Positions 41,018-51,823 of a stretch of 64,000 nucleotides of DNA are shown piece after piece; positions within the stretch are counted from its first letter, which is position 1, and every line of letters begins with the position of its first letter. Under the pieces are notes generated by a model. The model was not told where the DNA came from. It saw nothing but the letters and a program-made list of their open reading frames with translations, and made no database searches. The stretch comes from Chara braunii (Eukaryota; Streptophyta; Charophyceae; Charales; Characeae): contig BFEA01001077.1 of the NCBI GenBank assembly GCA_003427395.1, forward strand, positions 25,015 through 89,014, in the 5' to 3' direction. The position numbers were made by a program, and so were the translations under genes.

Positions 41018-42345
41018 GCTCTGCTAAGCCGTTATCTTTTCCCACGTCAGCAAAAGTATAGATTCTCGCAACACCATTTCTTGGAGAACCGATCTTGCAG
41101 ATTTCATAAATGGTTGACCTCTTGGAACCCCCACGTACTTTGTATGAGGGTGCGCTTTCATTACGGGAGAGATATAAACATGCGAATGAATACCTAGGTT
41201 TTTCGGTCTCTCCGCCCAGGCCACTGCTCACACAAAGCGCTATGATCTCACTAATTAGGCAAGAGGCTGAAGCCCTGACCAATGATGTTCCTGACCTAAT
41301 GCAGGAAATGGCGGAACTAACTGGGTTAGAAATCGCAGCAAACACCATTGACCCCGAGACCGACGTCAAAGCTAAAGAAACTGAGATGATCCGCCTGACC
41401 GGGTCACAGATGCTCGCCACCGTTTTTTCGATCCGGACCAGTTGTTTTATGTTCTCCAACATAGACGGCAAACCACCGCTACGGCCAGATTGGATCAATA
41501 TACAGCTTGACATTTTTGATCGACCAATGATCACCTTACCTAGTCACATTCCGCGAGAGATCCACAAGTCCTTGATTGATGTACTACATGGATATGTTGT
41601 GGTATTGAGTGTACACGATAACGATTTCGGTTGTCAAACGTGATTGAACACGCAATCCTCACCGGGGATCATCCACCGATAAGTTGCACTCCCTATTGGT
41701 ACTCGTCGGCGCAACGACTGGCCGTGTTCCAGAGGGTAAAAGAGTTTAAATCTAATATTATTAGATGGATTGAGCTCGCCATCGGACCTTGGTGGTTCCC
41801 TATAGTCATCATACCTAAAAAGGCGGGATAAATTTGTATATGCATTGATTATCGAAAGTTGAATGACATCACGATTAAGGATGTGTATCCCCTCCCCCGG
41901 ATTGATGAGTTGTTGGATGCTACAGGGTGTGCTCGATTTTTCAGCAAGTTTGATGTCCGTCATGGATTCCACCATCTCCGAGTCCGAAAGGAAGATCGTC
42001 CGAAAACGGCCTTCGTTCTTTTCGAAGGGACTTGGCAATGGATTAGATACCCAATGGGAATTTGCAATGCCCCAACCACGTTTCAGCGTGCGATGAATGT
42101 TGCTTTCTAGAACTTCGTGCGAAAAATGGGGTTGGCGCTGAGCATTATTAATTATTGTGTGATTGTGCATATGAATGATATTCTGGTGTATTCGAGTACC
42201 TACGAAGGGTACGTGCAACACATTGAATGGACACAGCATGCACTGAAGGACGCTGGATTCAAGGTGGCTCTTAAGAAGTGCCAGTTTTTCCTCACAAAGA
42301 TCTCCCTCCTTGGCCACGTGGTTACGAACAAGGGTTTGTAGTCAG
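41018..42345 (+). pseudogene. pol N-terminal spacer and reverse transcriptase of element G
   Basis: 41110-41643 is an open spacer of unknown fold (MVDLLEPPRTLYEGALSLRE). RT follows in a shifted frame: GDHPPISCTPYWYSSAQR, PWWFPIVIIPKKAG, a stop, then CIDYRKLNDITIKDVYPLPR, FFSKFDVRHGFHHLRV and TWQWIRYPMGICNAPTTFQR. The catalytic box reads HMND (42168-42179) where active enzymes have Y-x-DD, so both the tyrosine and the first aspartate are lost. The end has SLLGHVVTNKGL. Stops at about 41829 and 42108 confirm it is dead. Confidence 0.88.
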
Positions 42346-43000
42346 AGCCTCAGAAAATGGCAACCGTGAAGGACGCGCCGATGCCGACATCAGTGACAAA
42401 AGTACGCAGCTTTTGGGGGCTGGAATCATACTATCGGAGGTTTATCAAGGGGCGATTGCAGGACCACTCACGAACTTGTTAAAGAAAGATCATTCGTTGA
42501 TCTGGACCCCACAATGCGATTGGGTCTTTCGAGAACTTAAGGCATCTCTGATCTCGGCCCCGGTCCTCATAAGAGCGGACCCGGAAAAACCTTTTGTCCT
42601 CATCAACGATTGGCAGTCCGAGGCGATCTCAGCGATCTTGCCCCATGTGGGTCCTGATGGGCCATGATGGCCTGGAACACGTGGTGGAATACTCATCTAA
42701 ATCGGTACCCTCCTGCAAGCGGAAATACTCTGCTCAGACGGGAGAATACTACGTGACATTCTCGGGAATCAGTGATTTTCCAGCCTACTTATATGGCCGA
42801 AAGTTCATATTGGTAACCGATCACGAACCAATGCTGGCCTTGAAGAAGTCCAAGGATTACCCGGGTATGATAGGACGTTGGGCTACCGTGTTGCAGAACA
42901 TGGACTTTGACATTTGTCATCGGAAACACGAGAGACACGACAGTGCAGATAGACTGACACGATTGCATCGACCTGACAAAGTACCTAAAAGTGAGGAAGT
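42346..43000 (+). pseudogene. RNase H region of element G
   Basis: A frame change near 42340 and another near 42660 separate the connection segment (SLIWTPQCDWVFRELKASLI) from RNase H proper (VEYSSKSVPSCKRKYSAQTG, ILVTDHEPMLALKKSKDYPG, DSADRLTRLH). The TDH..L box and the 'aD.LSR'-like end are recognisable for the Ty3 family. Confidence 0.78.
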
Positions 43001-43260
43001 GACATCGTGGCACGACCCGGAGCCAAAAAACGAGCCTCTGTACGATAAGGTGGAGATCCTTCTGAAGGATTACATGGATGCGTTCTCTCTCTCTTTCGGA
43101 ACCATGGCGCCCCCTTCTTCTTATTCTTCTTCTCTCAACCCCTCGCATTCGGACTTTTTCGCCAATCTCCTTGACAAATTTTGTTATTTCTGCAGATGTA
43201 TCACACGGGTTTATGGGGTAAGACTGCTATCCCTATGAGTCAAGGTTCACTGACTAGGTA

Positions 43261-43380
43261 GACTGCGCTACATGTGTCAATCGTGCGCATGGCAAGTGTG
43301 TTCGATACCGAACGAGTAGTAAGGCATTGAAGTGCCCTCTTTGTCGAACGGACAAGCTTCCTACGGATGTTCGATTCGAG
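43261..43380 (+). other. Cys/His cluster between RNase H and integrase of element G
   Basis: One frame reads DCATCVNRAHGKCVRY, then ALKCPLCRTDKLPTD: C-x2-C, His and Cys, then CPLC about 14 residues on. The spacing resembles small zinc-binding folds (RING/PHD-like), but it is short. It lies upstream of the separate integrase finger (NWTKFAHEEHTCHQSNH, about 43620-43675) and is flanked by stops. Function unknown. Confidence 0.4.
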
Positions 43381-43599
43381 GCCGCCAGAACTGACGGTCC
43401 CGAATACGACAAAAAATACCGAATGGTGAGGTATGGACGGACAAGATATTATTGGCTAAATTAGCTAGTAAACCATTAGACCGTCTCTGCTGAGCATGAC
43501 AGACGTCGAGCAACCGAGAGGTCACGATATTATCAATGGATTAACAATCATCTGGAAAAGTGTAAAACCGACGGATCGGGATTATGGTTGACCTTTCCT

Positions 43600-45290
43600 C
43601 ATCCATTTCAGCGATATAACTGGACCAAATTTGCGCACGAGGAGCATACGTGTCACCAAAGCAACCATCGATCATAATCGATGGTTTTGGTCTAACATTC
43701 GTGACGATGTGAGGCACGTGGTTGCCAACTGTCTAGTCTATGCTACCGATCGTGCACTTATCCGTGGACCGAATACGATAGTTCCGACAAAAGTAGACTC
43801 TGAGTGTCCCTTCTAGCGGGTTAGTATGGACACGACAAACATTGACGGGCCACCTGGCCCAGTGCCGGACCCGTGAACGTGACCGACCGTTCATTTGGTG
43901 TTTTTTTTGTGAATGGCTGTTCACGGTGAACGGGCCGACCACTAAAGAGTGTTTTTTTTTTTTTCCTTTGCTTTTGGGCTCCCTCAGGTACATTCGCCTC
44001 AAGCCTCACAGCGTGGTGACATTGAAAAAAAAATGAAAATCGAAATGACCTATAAAATAGCAAACGAAAATGCTTATTTTGGCTGTTTTTTTTTTTTATC
44101 GTTTTTAATTAAAAAAATATATTGTTCGTGAAAAACAAAAATTGAAAAAATTATAGGGAGTTACCCTTCGATGTCCCCCACTCTCCTATAAAAAAATAAA
44201 CATAGCCCCCCAACCAAAAAGAAAAAAAAAAAATACCGCTCTCCGTGAACTCCATTAACTCCCGTGTTGTGAACGCCGTGAACTCTATGACCGGTCTCCA
44301 TCCACAGACCCCGTGAACGGTGAACGGGGGTATGACACTGACCTGGCCCCAATCATTTCGAGTATTTCAATCTTTTGGTCCTAATCGATCACTTCTCAAA
44401 ATATATCGAAGTCTACTACTGTAAAACAAGTAAGGCCTCAAAAATAGCTACATACATCGAACGATTCCTCAATACCCGTCTAGATATAGAAGAGATTCTA
44501 ACTGACAATGGGTCCGAATTCAAAGCCAAGGTAGAGGAATTACTGATGCGTCGTGGCGTTACTCTCCCACACACCGCTCCCCATGTCTCTCAGCCTAATG
44601 GGCTGGCCAAGAACTCGAACTGCATGATTAAGACCGCTCTTCGGAGGAACTTAGCAGCCAATGACACGCGTCGTTGGCCTGAGATAGTGTATCAAATCAT
44701 CGGGATCCATCGAGCGACCCCTCATGCGTCCACTGGATTCAAACCCTTTCAGCTTCGAACAAAGAGTATCCCATGTGGCGACAATCGGAGTGCCTCCAAA
44801 ATTGCCGAAACAGGGGGAAGGGACATGCAGTCGGCCCTCAAGGCGAAGGCTAAATGCTATGCAGACTTAATGGAAAAGGCTATCCCCAGGCTAGCTCGAA
44901 AAAGGCGAAAAATGACCGAACTAGCCCACGATAGGCAGGTTCGTAGTTTTTAGGCCCGGAATGGGAATGCAGGCCCACAACAGATTAGGGGACCTGGTGT
45001 AGGTACGTAAGTGTGCACGCGACCAGAAACTCACTCCCAAGTTTTATGGCTGCTTTCGTGTAGTGGAACTCGGCCCTAACGGAGCCAATATTGTGCGCAT
45101 CGCTCCCGAGACCGGCGCCAACCATAACTCTCTTCCTATCGTTTTCCATACCTCCTACCCTCGCCCTCTCCAACCCTCTTAGGACCCTATCTCGCCTCAG
45201 TCTTCTTTTTCCAGCCCAGACGAGGACCTTGCTTCCTCTCTTTCATCTCATAATTCTTCTCCTCGATCTTCGCCATGAGTTTCGCCATCA
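43600..45290 (+). pseudogene. integrase of element G, split by a hAT element
   Basis: Zinc-finger pieces lie at 43610-43805 in two frames (WTKFAHEEHTCHQ; VTKATIDHNRWFWSNIRDDV, VANCLVYATDRAL). The core begins VSMDTTNIDGPPG, is interrupted by the hAT element 43860-44340, and resumes in frame with PNHFEYFNLLVLIDHFSKY. It keeps EEILTDNGSEFKAKVEELL and HVSQPNGLAKNSNCMIKTAL, although the usual catalytic 'vER' Glu position reads AKN. The C-terminal domain (LTPKFYGCFRVVELGPNGAN) is near 45020-45110. It ends around 45280. Confidence 0.85.
43860..44340. mobile_element. hAT MITE in element G integrase
   Basis: 481 bp with CAGTG...CACTG ends, flanked by ACCTGGCC at 43852-43859 and 44341-44348. Both subterminal zones contain repeated GTGAACG motifs. 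The integrase frame is restored exactly when it is removed with one target copy. No transposase. Confidence 0.9.
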
Positions 45291-45755
45291 AACTGGCCCT
45301 TCATCCACAACTTTTTCAAACTCGACCTTCATTGTAGTTTCGCCAAGTCTCACATCGTCGTCTCAGTCCAGATCTCCTCCAGTTTGCGCAACTGTTCAAC
45401 TACAGAGCCTCGTACGCAGCTGTATAGTAACGATTTCAACGGAGCTGGGACCAGCGGTCATGTTGGTGGAAGCCTCGGCATTCGAGCGATTTTCTCAGCC
45501 TAATCAGAGTGATGTAATGGTGATCATCGCCTTCAGTGGCGATCTGTGCACAATCAGCTCGCGATGACATAACGCGGTGGTCACCAGCCTCTACGAGTGG
45601 GGGCAGGCGTTGGTGGCGGATTGGCGGCAGCGGCTGGCCTGACTAGGCCGACAAGTAGTGGGGACCAAGTGTATCAATACTTTTTCGCTTGGAACTAGTA
45701 GCACTGATCCCCCAGCTCATCCCCTTCCCCCTCTTCGTCCTGACCCTTTGCGCAG
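45291..45755 (+). other. post-integrase region, no gene called
   Basis: The + strand frames here (45091-45567) are Ser/Thr/Pro-rich and partly overlap the integrase tail. No domain is recognised. Confidence 0.4.
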
Positions 45756-46118
45756 ATGAATCGCTTCTCGACCTTCTCCCTCCCTTCAGATCTTCCAACT
45801 CTCTGGCCATCTTGGTCCGATTCCCTTTTAACCTTGGAGATGCGCCCCGCTAAGATCCCTCCCTTCCATCCTTCTTACATCCGCAAGTGGACTGAATTCG
45901 CATCAGTGAGCGTATGCATGCTAACGGTGAGATGTCACTGGGCTCGATACTACAGCAATCGGGAGTTGGAGATTTATAACGAGATCTCGCTAGTACTAGC
46001 GCAGGTGTGGCCGACGGAGACGGAGACCTGTGGCACTTTAGTTGGACTTCTTCGTGGAGAGATTGCTGAAGGAGGTAGAGCGATTGTTGCCTACGAGCTC
46101 CTCGATGTCTTGTCCTAG
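45756..46118 (+). CDS. post-integrase ORF 1 of element G
   Basis: A 120-codon ORF starting MNRFSTFSLPSDLPTLWPSW. It has a plausible folded segment (YIRKWTEFASVSVCMLTVRC, YYSNRELEIYNEISLVLAQV, GLLRGEIAEGGRAIVAYELL). It lies where some Ty3-type elements carry an extra third ORF between integrase and the 3' LTR. I see no signal peptide or clear membrane anchor, so it is not called envelope-like. Unknown function. It could also be captured host sequence. Confidence 0.4.
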   Translation: MNRFSTFSLPSDLPTLWPSWSDSLLTLEMRPAKIPPFHPSYIRKWTEFASVSVCMLTVRCHWARYYSNRELEIYNEISLVLAQVWPTETETCGTLVGLLRGEIAEGGRAIVAYELLDVLS

Positions 46119-46190
46119 CTCGTCAGCGATCTGCCAACGAACATCATCTCCTTCAATCTAAGCAATCCTAGCCAAGCCAAGCCTGTCACT

Positions 46191-46703
46191 TTGGAGAGGA
46201 CGTTGATGCCAACAGTAATTTGGGCGAACTGCACAGAGGATTTCTGTCAATACTTGAGCGATCACGATCCCACGGTTTGGTGTTACCTGGACCTGGACGA
46301 TCTTGCAACAGATAATTCCGATCTGGACGGGTTCTGGAATGCTCTTCAGGCACGCGGCGAGGTGCCATCGTACGACGATCCAGGTCGCATAGCCATCGCG
46401 GGTCTGTCAGCGGAAGAAGAGTCGAAAGCCAGATCGACATCGAAAGAAGAAGAGGAGGCATCAACTCCCGAGCCTCTGGAGGCTTTACCGGCCCGAGCGC
46501 CACCTGCTGCATGGGGAGGATCTTCTCTGAACCTCAAAGTCCCTACGGACGCCGCCAATCGACAGGATGGCGTTGAATCCTCCCGCCGGCGCCGCCGCTC
46601 TCGCTCACCATCTCCCTCCTCATCCACCCCCTTTGTACTTCATCCCCGTCCTCCTCCCCGCACAAGCGCTCCGTCCTCGTCCAATCAACCGTCACCCTCT
46701 TGA
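46191..46703 (+). CDS. post-integrase ORF 2 of element G
   Basis: A 170-codon ORF starting MERTLMPTVIWANCTEDFCQ. The N-terminal third looks folded (TVWCYLDLDDLATDNSDLDG). The rest is low complexity: acidic (SAEEESKARSTSKEEEEAS), then Pro-rich, then a basic Arg/Ser tail (SSRRRRRSRSPSPSSS), which could bind nucleic acid or direct nuclear import. The frame upstream to about 46120 is also open. Unknown function. Confidence 0.4.
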   Translation: MERTLMPTVIWANCTEDFCQYLSDHDPTVWCYLDLDDLATDNSDLDGFWNALQARGEVPSYDDPGRIAIAGLSAEEESKARSTSKEEEEASTPEPLEALPARAPPAAWGGSSLNLKVPTDAANRQDGVESSRRRRRSRSPSPSSSTPFVLHPRPPPRTSAPSSSNQPSPS

Positions 46704-47109
46704 TTATCTCTCCTTTTCTCCTCTCCCCCACATCGAGTTCCGTCTAACCTACCGCATTTTCGCTAACCAACTCTTCTGCCACCACTTTGTCGTGCAACTC
46801 TTATTGAAAGTCTTCCCTCTTTGCTCCCCGTCCTTCCCTCTCAACATCCTACTCTTCAGTGTCGCCTGGAGACAGTACAACCATATGGAGTTGTATTGCA
46901 TCATCTTCGGAACCTTTCCCACGGTAGAGGACTATGAGTTCCTACACGATAATATCCTCCGCACTATCCCTACCCTATATCCCGACTACCTCCTCTCCCT
47001 TTACCGACCCAACCATCGATTCCCTCGAGCGCACCAAATCGTCCACTTTGTCGATCTCGATGACGAAGCATCCGACTTCTTCCCTCTGCTCCCATCTGAA
47101 TGGCCTTGA
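46567..47109 (+). CDS. post-integrase ORF 3 of element G
   Basis: An open frame of up to 180 codons overlapping the end of ORF 2 in a different phase. Convincing protein-like sequence starts near IEFRLTYRIFANQLFCHHFV and includes AWRQYNHMELYCIIFGTFPT, VEDYEFLHDNILRTIPTLYP and QIVHFVDLDDEASDFFPLLP. The 'DLDD.ASD' motif resembles 'DLDDLATD' of ORF 2, hinting at duplicated domains. Mildly hydrophobic centre, no clear membrane helix. Unknown function. Confidence 0.4.
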   Translation: MALNPPAGAAALAHHLPPHPPPLYFIPVLLPAQALRPRPINRHPLDYLSFSPLPHIEFRLTYRIFANQLFCHHFVVQLLLKVFPLCSPSFPLNILLFSVAWRQYNHMELYCIIFGTFPTVEDYEFLHDNILRTIPTLYPDYLLSLYRPNHRFPRAHQIVHFVDLDDEASDFFPLLPSEWP

Positions 47110-47486
47110 GCACTTCTTCCCTCTCCTCGTCAGCTACCGCCGAGCGGACTTTCCATGACTGAGCAAAAGCAGGCAAGATCGGCGGACCATGATGGTGTCA
47201 CCTGGACGACCTCCACCAATCAAAGAGGAAGGGAGTTGCACATGACAGGGATGGATGGTAAAGATCCTGAAAGAACGAGCAAGCAGATTCACGAAAGACA
47301 TCACAATTGAAGTTGGCGTCAACATGGACTCTGGCCGGATCTAAACAAGATTTTGTTAATCCTGATACGCTCGGTTCCTCATTCATCCTCTCGGGCCCTC
47401 GCCCCCTTCTTCCCCCTCCAGCATGTAAACTAGTTGTCATGCATGCAATGAGGAGATCGCATGATTTTGGAACCTCCTGAGCGTCA
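47110..47486. other. no gene recognised
   Basis: Mixed sequence between element G and repeat Z. An 18-bp palindrome, GCGTCACATATGTGACGC, spans the border with repeat Z (47481-47498). The expected G 3' LTR was not found here. Confidence 0.45.
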
Positions 47487-48440
47487 CATATGTGACGCGC
47501 CAGCTTCCGGACCTGGACCATCTTCCAACCCCCCGCCCCCCCCCCTTTTCTTAATGATTTTTCGCAACCAGAGCTAAAAGGTATGCCCGTTGTCATTTTG
47601 ATCAGTTTTTTGCATTCCATCTTTTGATTCTTTTCGCAATTCGGGAAATACATGGGAATTACGTGCGCCTTAGCGAGCAAGCTGGGGATTTGGCTAGACG
47701 GTTGGGAACTCCAAAATAAGCGGGACCCGACGTGTCCTTTTGTTTGTAAATGTTCTCGACTTCGTCTTGGAAAACTCTCGGAATTCTTTTGTGAATCTGA
47801 AAAGGCATAGGACTTTTTCCCGCATCCACTCTATGCGCGGAACTTGTGTTTTTCAATTTTCAATTAGCGTAGGATTTTGAGTGAGCTGTAACTGTTTCGG
47901 TGCCCTTTTTCCTTTCGTGTTGGTGCCATGCATGCGAGCTCCTCCCTCCTCCCCCCCCCCTCTCCGCTACCTTCGACAACCTTGTCTTTGCGCTCACTCT
48001 CCTCTCTCTGTAACCGTTTTTCAATCTTTGTTTTGCCTCGCTCGCCTTTTCTCTTTCTTGGTCATTTGAATCTTGGTTCTGTGTCGCACTATCCTTCTCG
48101 CCTTTCTTCTTCCCGCTCTAATCCTTGCGTCGGAATACCATGTCGATTTCCTCTTTCTCCCCTCTAGCCAAAAAGGCATGCCGTGTAAGAAGAAATTCCT
48201 GTTATGCGACGATTCTGATTGGCTACAACTGCGATCCGAAGTATCGATATGACTTTCTTCGTGCGATTATCCCCAAAACTTTCCCTACCTCTCCTTACCT
48301 CTCCCTACCTCTCTCTACCTCAGTCCTAACCCTTCCTAACATCTACCTCCTTTTCTGCAACCATAAATTCTGCAAACGCTACCGGAAATCTCTCTCTCAA
48401 CTCATCAGCTAGCTTCCGGGAAGCAGTGGCTAGGTGGTAC
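47487..48440. repeat. repeat family Z, copy 2
   Basis: It starts GTGACGCGCCAGCTTCC and matches 6535-7320 directly and 52300-53236 in reverse complement. Toward 48440 it carries the 'LATASRKLADELRERF' peptide on the minus strand, joined to the inverted element G gag. Confidence 0.7.
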
Positions 48441-49258
48441 GTGTGAACTTTTAACCGATCCATCTGAGAAGTCTGCATCTGAATCAGATTATTCATCCAT
48501 TCAGACTGTTTGGTCGTCGAGGTATGGATCATCCAAGCTAAATGCAGGTTAATGATAGGTACTGGTGCAACAACCTTGGTCATGACAGTATTCACAAGTG
48601 CCATCTTGGGAGGAAGGGGAAGGGTGGAGGTCAGGGGATGAGGAAAGGGATCCGGGAAGGGTCCGTCCTTGTTGTCGCGATCAGGGCGAGGGTAGAATCG
48701 CCCCACTGCTCTGAGCTATGAACGTCGTTTGGCGGCAACATCCTGTTTCATGTCTGAGATATCTTCATCCCCCTGGCTGATGTATTTGCACGTATCCATC
48801 AAGTCGAGTTCAAGTGCTTTAGCAATGATGACTGGCAGCTAGTTCGTTTTTGGTGGAACCTTTTTTTGCAGTTTTGCTTTCAACACTGGGTTACGGAGGT
48901 GATCGATGAACAAATATTGAGTAGTGTTTTCTTCCCGCCCTAATTTATCAAACACGGTTTGAAACCGGTCCACAAAGTCGGGCAGCAACTCTCCGGGCTC
49001 CTGCGGTCGAGTTTTCAACACAAACCATGCAACATCCTCACTGACTTCGTCGAATCTTGCTAGGAATGCTCTCTTGAAGGTATCCCAATCTACCCACCTA
49101 TGTCTTATAAACCAATCATGAGCGGTGTTTTGGAGAAGCAGGGTGATGATACGAGGAAGATCCTCGGTGCCATATCCCTGAGCTTGCACGACTTCGAGCC
49201 ATGCCTCGGGATGGATATGGTTGGGGTAAAATGGAAAGGTGGCGGGGATGCTTACCAA
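48441..49258 (-). pseudogene. gag of an inverted element G copy
   Basis: The minus strand reads MVSIPATFPFYPNHIHPEAW, NTAHDWFIRHRWVDWDTFKR, FLARFDEVSEDVAWFVLKTR and KAKLQKKVPPKTN, then a stop (TAG near 48840) and a further gag piece to WMNNLIQMQTSQMDRL. It is clearly the same gag as 37189-38020. After MDRL the other copy continues toward its zinc knuckle, but this one switches to repeat Z, so it is truncated by that junction. Confidence 0.82.
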
Positions 49259-49399
49259 GTTACCATCTCCCGAGGAACCGATCCATTAGCATCAACCATG
49301 GACATTTCTAGTCGAGTTTCGGCAGACCTTTGTCGGGTAACTGGAGGACTCACCCGATTAGCTCGGTTGGATGGTCTTCCTCTCGCCATTTAGTCTTAC

Positions 49400-50060
49400 G
49401 AACGTCAGAACCCTGCGCTGTTTTCCGGTCGGATTGTTTTGGTTTGCGGAAAGGGGCCCGGGAAAGGCATCAAAGATGGGGTGTGCCAAGGATTTTTGGA
49501 ATATTGAGTGTGGGGTCACAAACATAACTGGAATTCCCCGTATTGGTCCGACCGTAGTAAGAAGAAGGTCCGTCGCCGCGTGGGTTTTAAGGGAGAAAAA
49601 GGCGCACTCGAAACTCGCGCTTATGGAAAATTCAATCCAAAAAGTATCGCTGAACTTCCCAACGAGCCGTCGCTCTACGTTTCGAGTGAAAAGGGGCAGG
49701 TACACACGTCGTATCCCATTTGCGGATGACGTCCTGTCGGCGTTCGCTACATAACTCCGAATCCGACGTGGAGGGCCTCAATCGAGTGACTCTCCCCTTA
49801 AGATCGTCCTCGCCACGTGTGAGGGAGTGGAAGACCTTGGCGTGGTAATGCTCCAAGCAACGACAATCGTTGCACGGAGTGTTAGGCCAATGAGGTTCCA
49901 CGACTGCCCACGGGATGACGATCAGATCGTTAAATGGTAACAACAACGAATAAGGCGGAAAGTGCATAATGAGAATTACAAATCCCGCACCGACGAATCC
50001 AGAGCACCGGGTTTCTGGGGGAAAGTAGTGACACCTAGCTATGTGAGCGACGACTTCTCG
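49400..50060 (-). repeat. element G LTR, inverted copy
   Basis: It is the reverse complement of 36380-37040 with many differences and small indels. The primer binding site seen at 37053 is missing here, lost in a deletion between the LTR end and gag. Confidence 0.65.
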
Positions 50061-50389
50061 TACGTCTCACTCGCATACACGCGTCATGCCCTCGTTATAC
50101 GGGAAGGGTCGCGGGAGGAGTTCAGGAAGTTGACGCCCAACCAGGTTGGGGCTATCAGTCCACATGGCAACCTAGACAGGTGCAACGATTCGTCCTAATC
50201 ATTCATTCGACACAATGCTCAACCTGATTTCGCATCCAGCCGATCAACTCATAATCATCCTTAACATGCATAACAAAGTCCCAAGCACAGTCCACTGCAT
50301 ACATGTATCAAAGTAAGAAGAAACAAATCACCATAATTCATCCATGGAGATATGACTAAAGAAGGGTACGAGGGAGGAGAGGTGTAGGT
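50061..50389. other. no gene recognised; probably LTR or repeat sequence
   Basis: Short frames without known domains, between the inverted G LTR and repeat Z. It may be the outer part of the G LTR, which has no second copy in this window for comparison. Confidence 0.35.
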
Positions 50390-50921
50390 CGGGGAAAGAG
50401 AGCAGAAGATAAGGACACAAGAAGGTTCGGTGATCTCAGATGGAAACTTCAATTTAATGTCGTGCGAGCGAAACTCACACTAAAAAAGACATAGATTCGA
50501 CACGAAGGGGGCGTATCCGCCATTGAATTCCATTATGGCCCCGGGTCATATATTCACTCAACTTCCAATTCGAACCTCACACCAGCATTGGCGATCCCGG
50601 CCGCCACGTGCTTCTCCGCCACAGCGATCTTCACCCCGCCGACTTAGTCTTTGCTATGAAACACCAGCGGGCGGTCGCCGCGGGTACGACCGCGGTCCGC
50701 GGTCGGGGCCGCTAGCCCACGGTCATGACCGCGGCGACCGCGGAATGCCGCAGCCCGCAGCGGCCGAGGGGAGAGGGGGTTGGGGGTGGGGGTTTCGGAT
50801 TGGGGTTTCGGAACCCCGACCCTACCCCCTCGAACAAAAAAAAGTAAAAAAAAATAATTTTCGGAGGGGTGGTTTTCGGTGTGTGGGGAAAAAAAATAAT
50901 AATAATAAATAAAATAAAAAC

Positions 50922-50961
<40 letters not shown>

Positions 50962-50973
50962 ATTGATTAAAAT

Positions 50974-51009
<36 letters not shown>

Positions 51010-51039
51010 ATTAATTGATTGATTGATTGATTGATTGGC

Positions 51040-51096
<57 letters not shown>

Positions 51097-51116
51097 AATT
51101 GATTGATTGATTGATT
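50922..51116. repeat. (GATT)n microsatellite
   Basis: A tetranucleotide repeat of about 195 bp with a few substitutions, inside the DNA element. ORFs such as the long Asn-Gln-Ser-Ile runs are artefacts of this repeat. Confidence 0.95.
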
Positions 51117-51221
51117 GGTGGGGAGGTCCTCCCAACCCTCCCCCCAGCACACACACACACACGCACACACACCCGCCCGCGCGCACACACACACCCGTCC
51201 GCGCACACACACACACACCCG

Positions 51222-51748
51222 NNNNNNNNNNNNNNNNNNNNNNNNNNNNNNNNNNNNNNNNNNNNNNNNNNNNNNNNNNNNNNNNNNNNNNNNNNNNNNN
51301 NNNNNNNNNNNNNNNNNNNNNNNNNNNNNNNNNNNNNNNNNNNNNNNNNNNNNNNNNNNNNNNNNNNNNNNNNNNNNNNNNNNNNNNNNNNNNNNNNNNN
51401 NNNNNNNNNNNNNNNNNNNNNNNNNNNNNNNNNNNNNNNNNNNNNNNNNNNNNNNNNNNNNNNNNNNNNNNNNNNNNNNNNNNNNNNNNNNNNNNNNNNN
51501 NNNNNNNNNNNNNNNNNNNNNNNNNNNNNNNNNNNNNNNNNNNNNNNNNNNNNNNNNNNNNNNNNNNNNNNNNNNNNNNNNNNNNNNNNNNNNNNNNNNN
51601 NNNNNNNNNNNNNNNNNNNNNNNNNNNNNNNNNNNNNNNNNNNNNNNNNNNNNNNNNNNNNNNNNNNNNNNNNNNNNNNNNNNNNNNNNNNNNNNNNNNN
51701 NNNNNNNNNNNNNNNNNNNNNNNNNNNNNNNNNNNNNNNNNNNNNNNN
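51222..51748. other. assembly gap (N)
   Basis: About 527 Ns between an AC-rich tract and a TC microsatellite, the kind of low-complexity place where short-read assembly fails. Confidence 0.99.

Positions 51749-51821
<73 letters not shown>
51749..51821. repeat. (TC)n microsatellite
   Basis: A pure TC run of about 72 bp to the right of the N gap. Confidence 0.96.

Positions 51822-51823
<2 letters not shown>

Noticed and set aside
45756-47109. Calling the post-integrase ORFs of element G an envelope gene
   Set aside because: No signal peptide, membrane anchor or cleavage site is visible; position alone is not enough.
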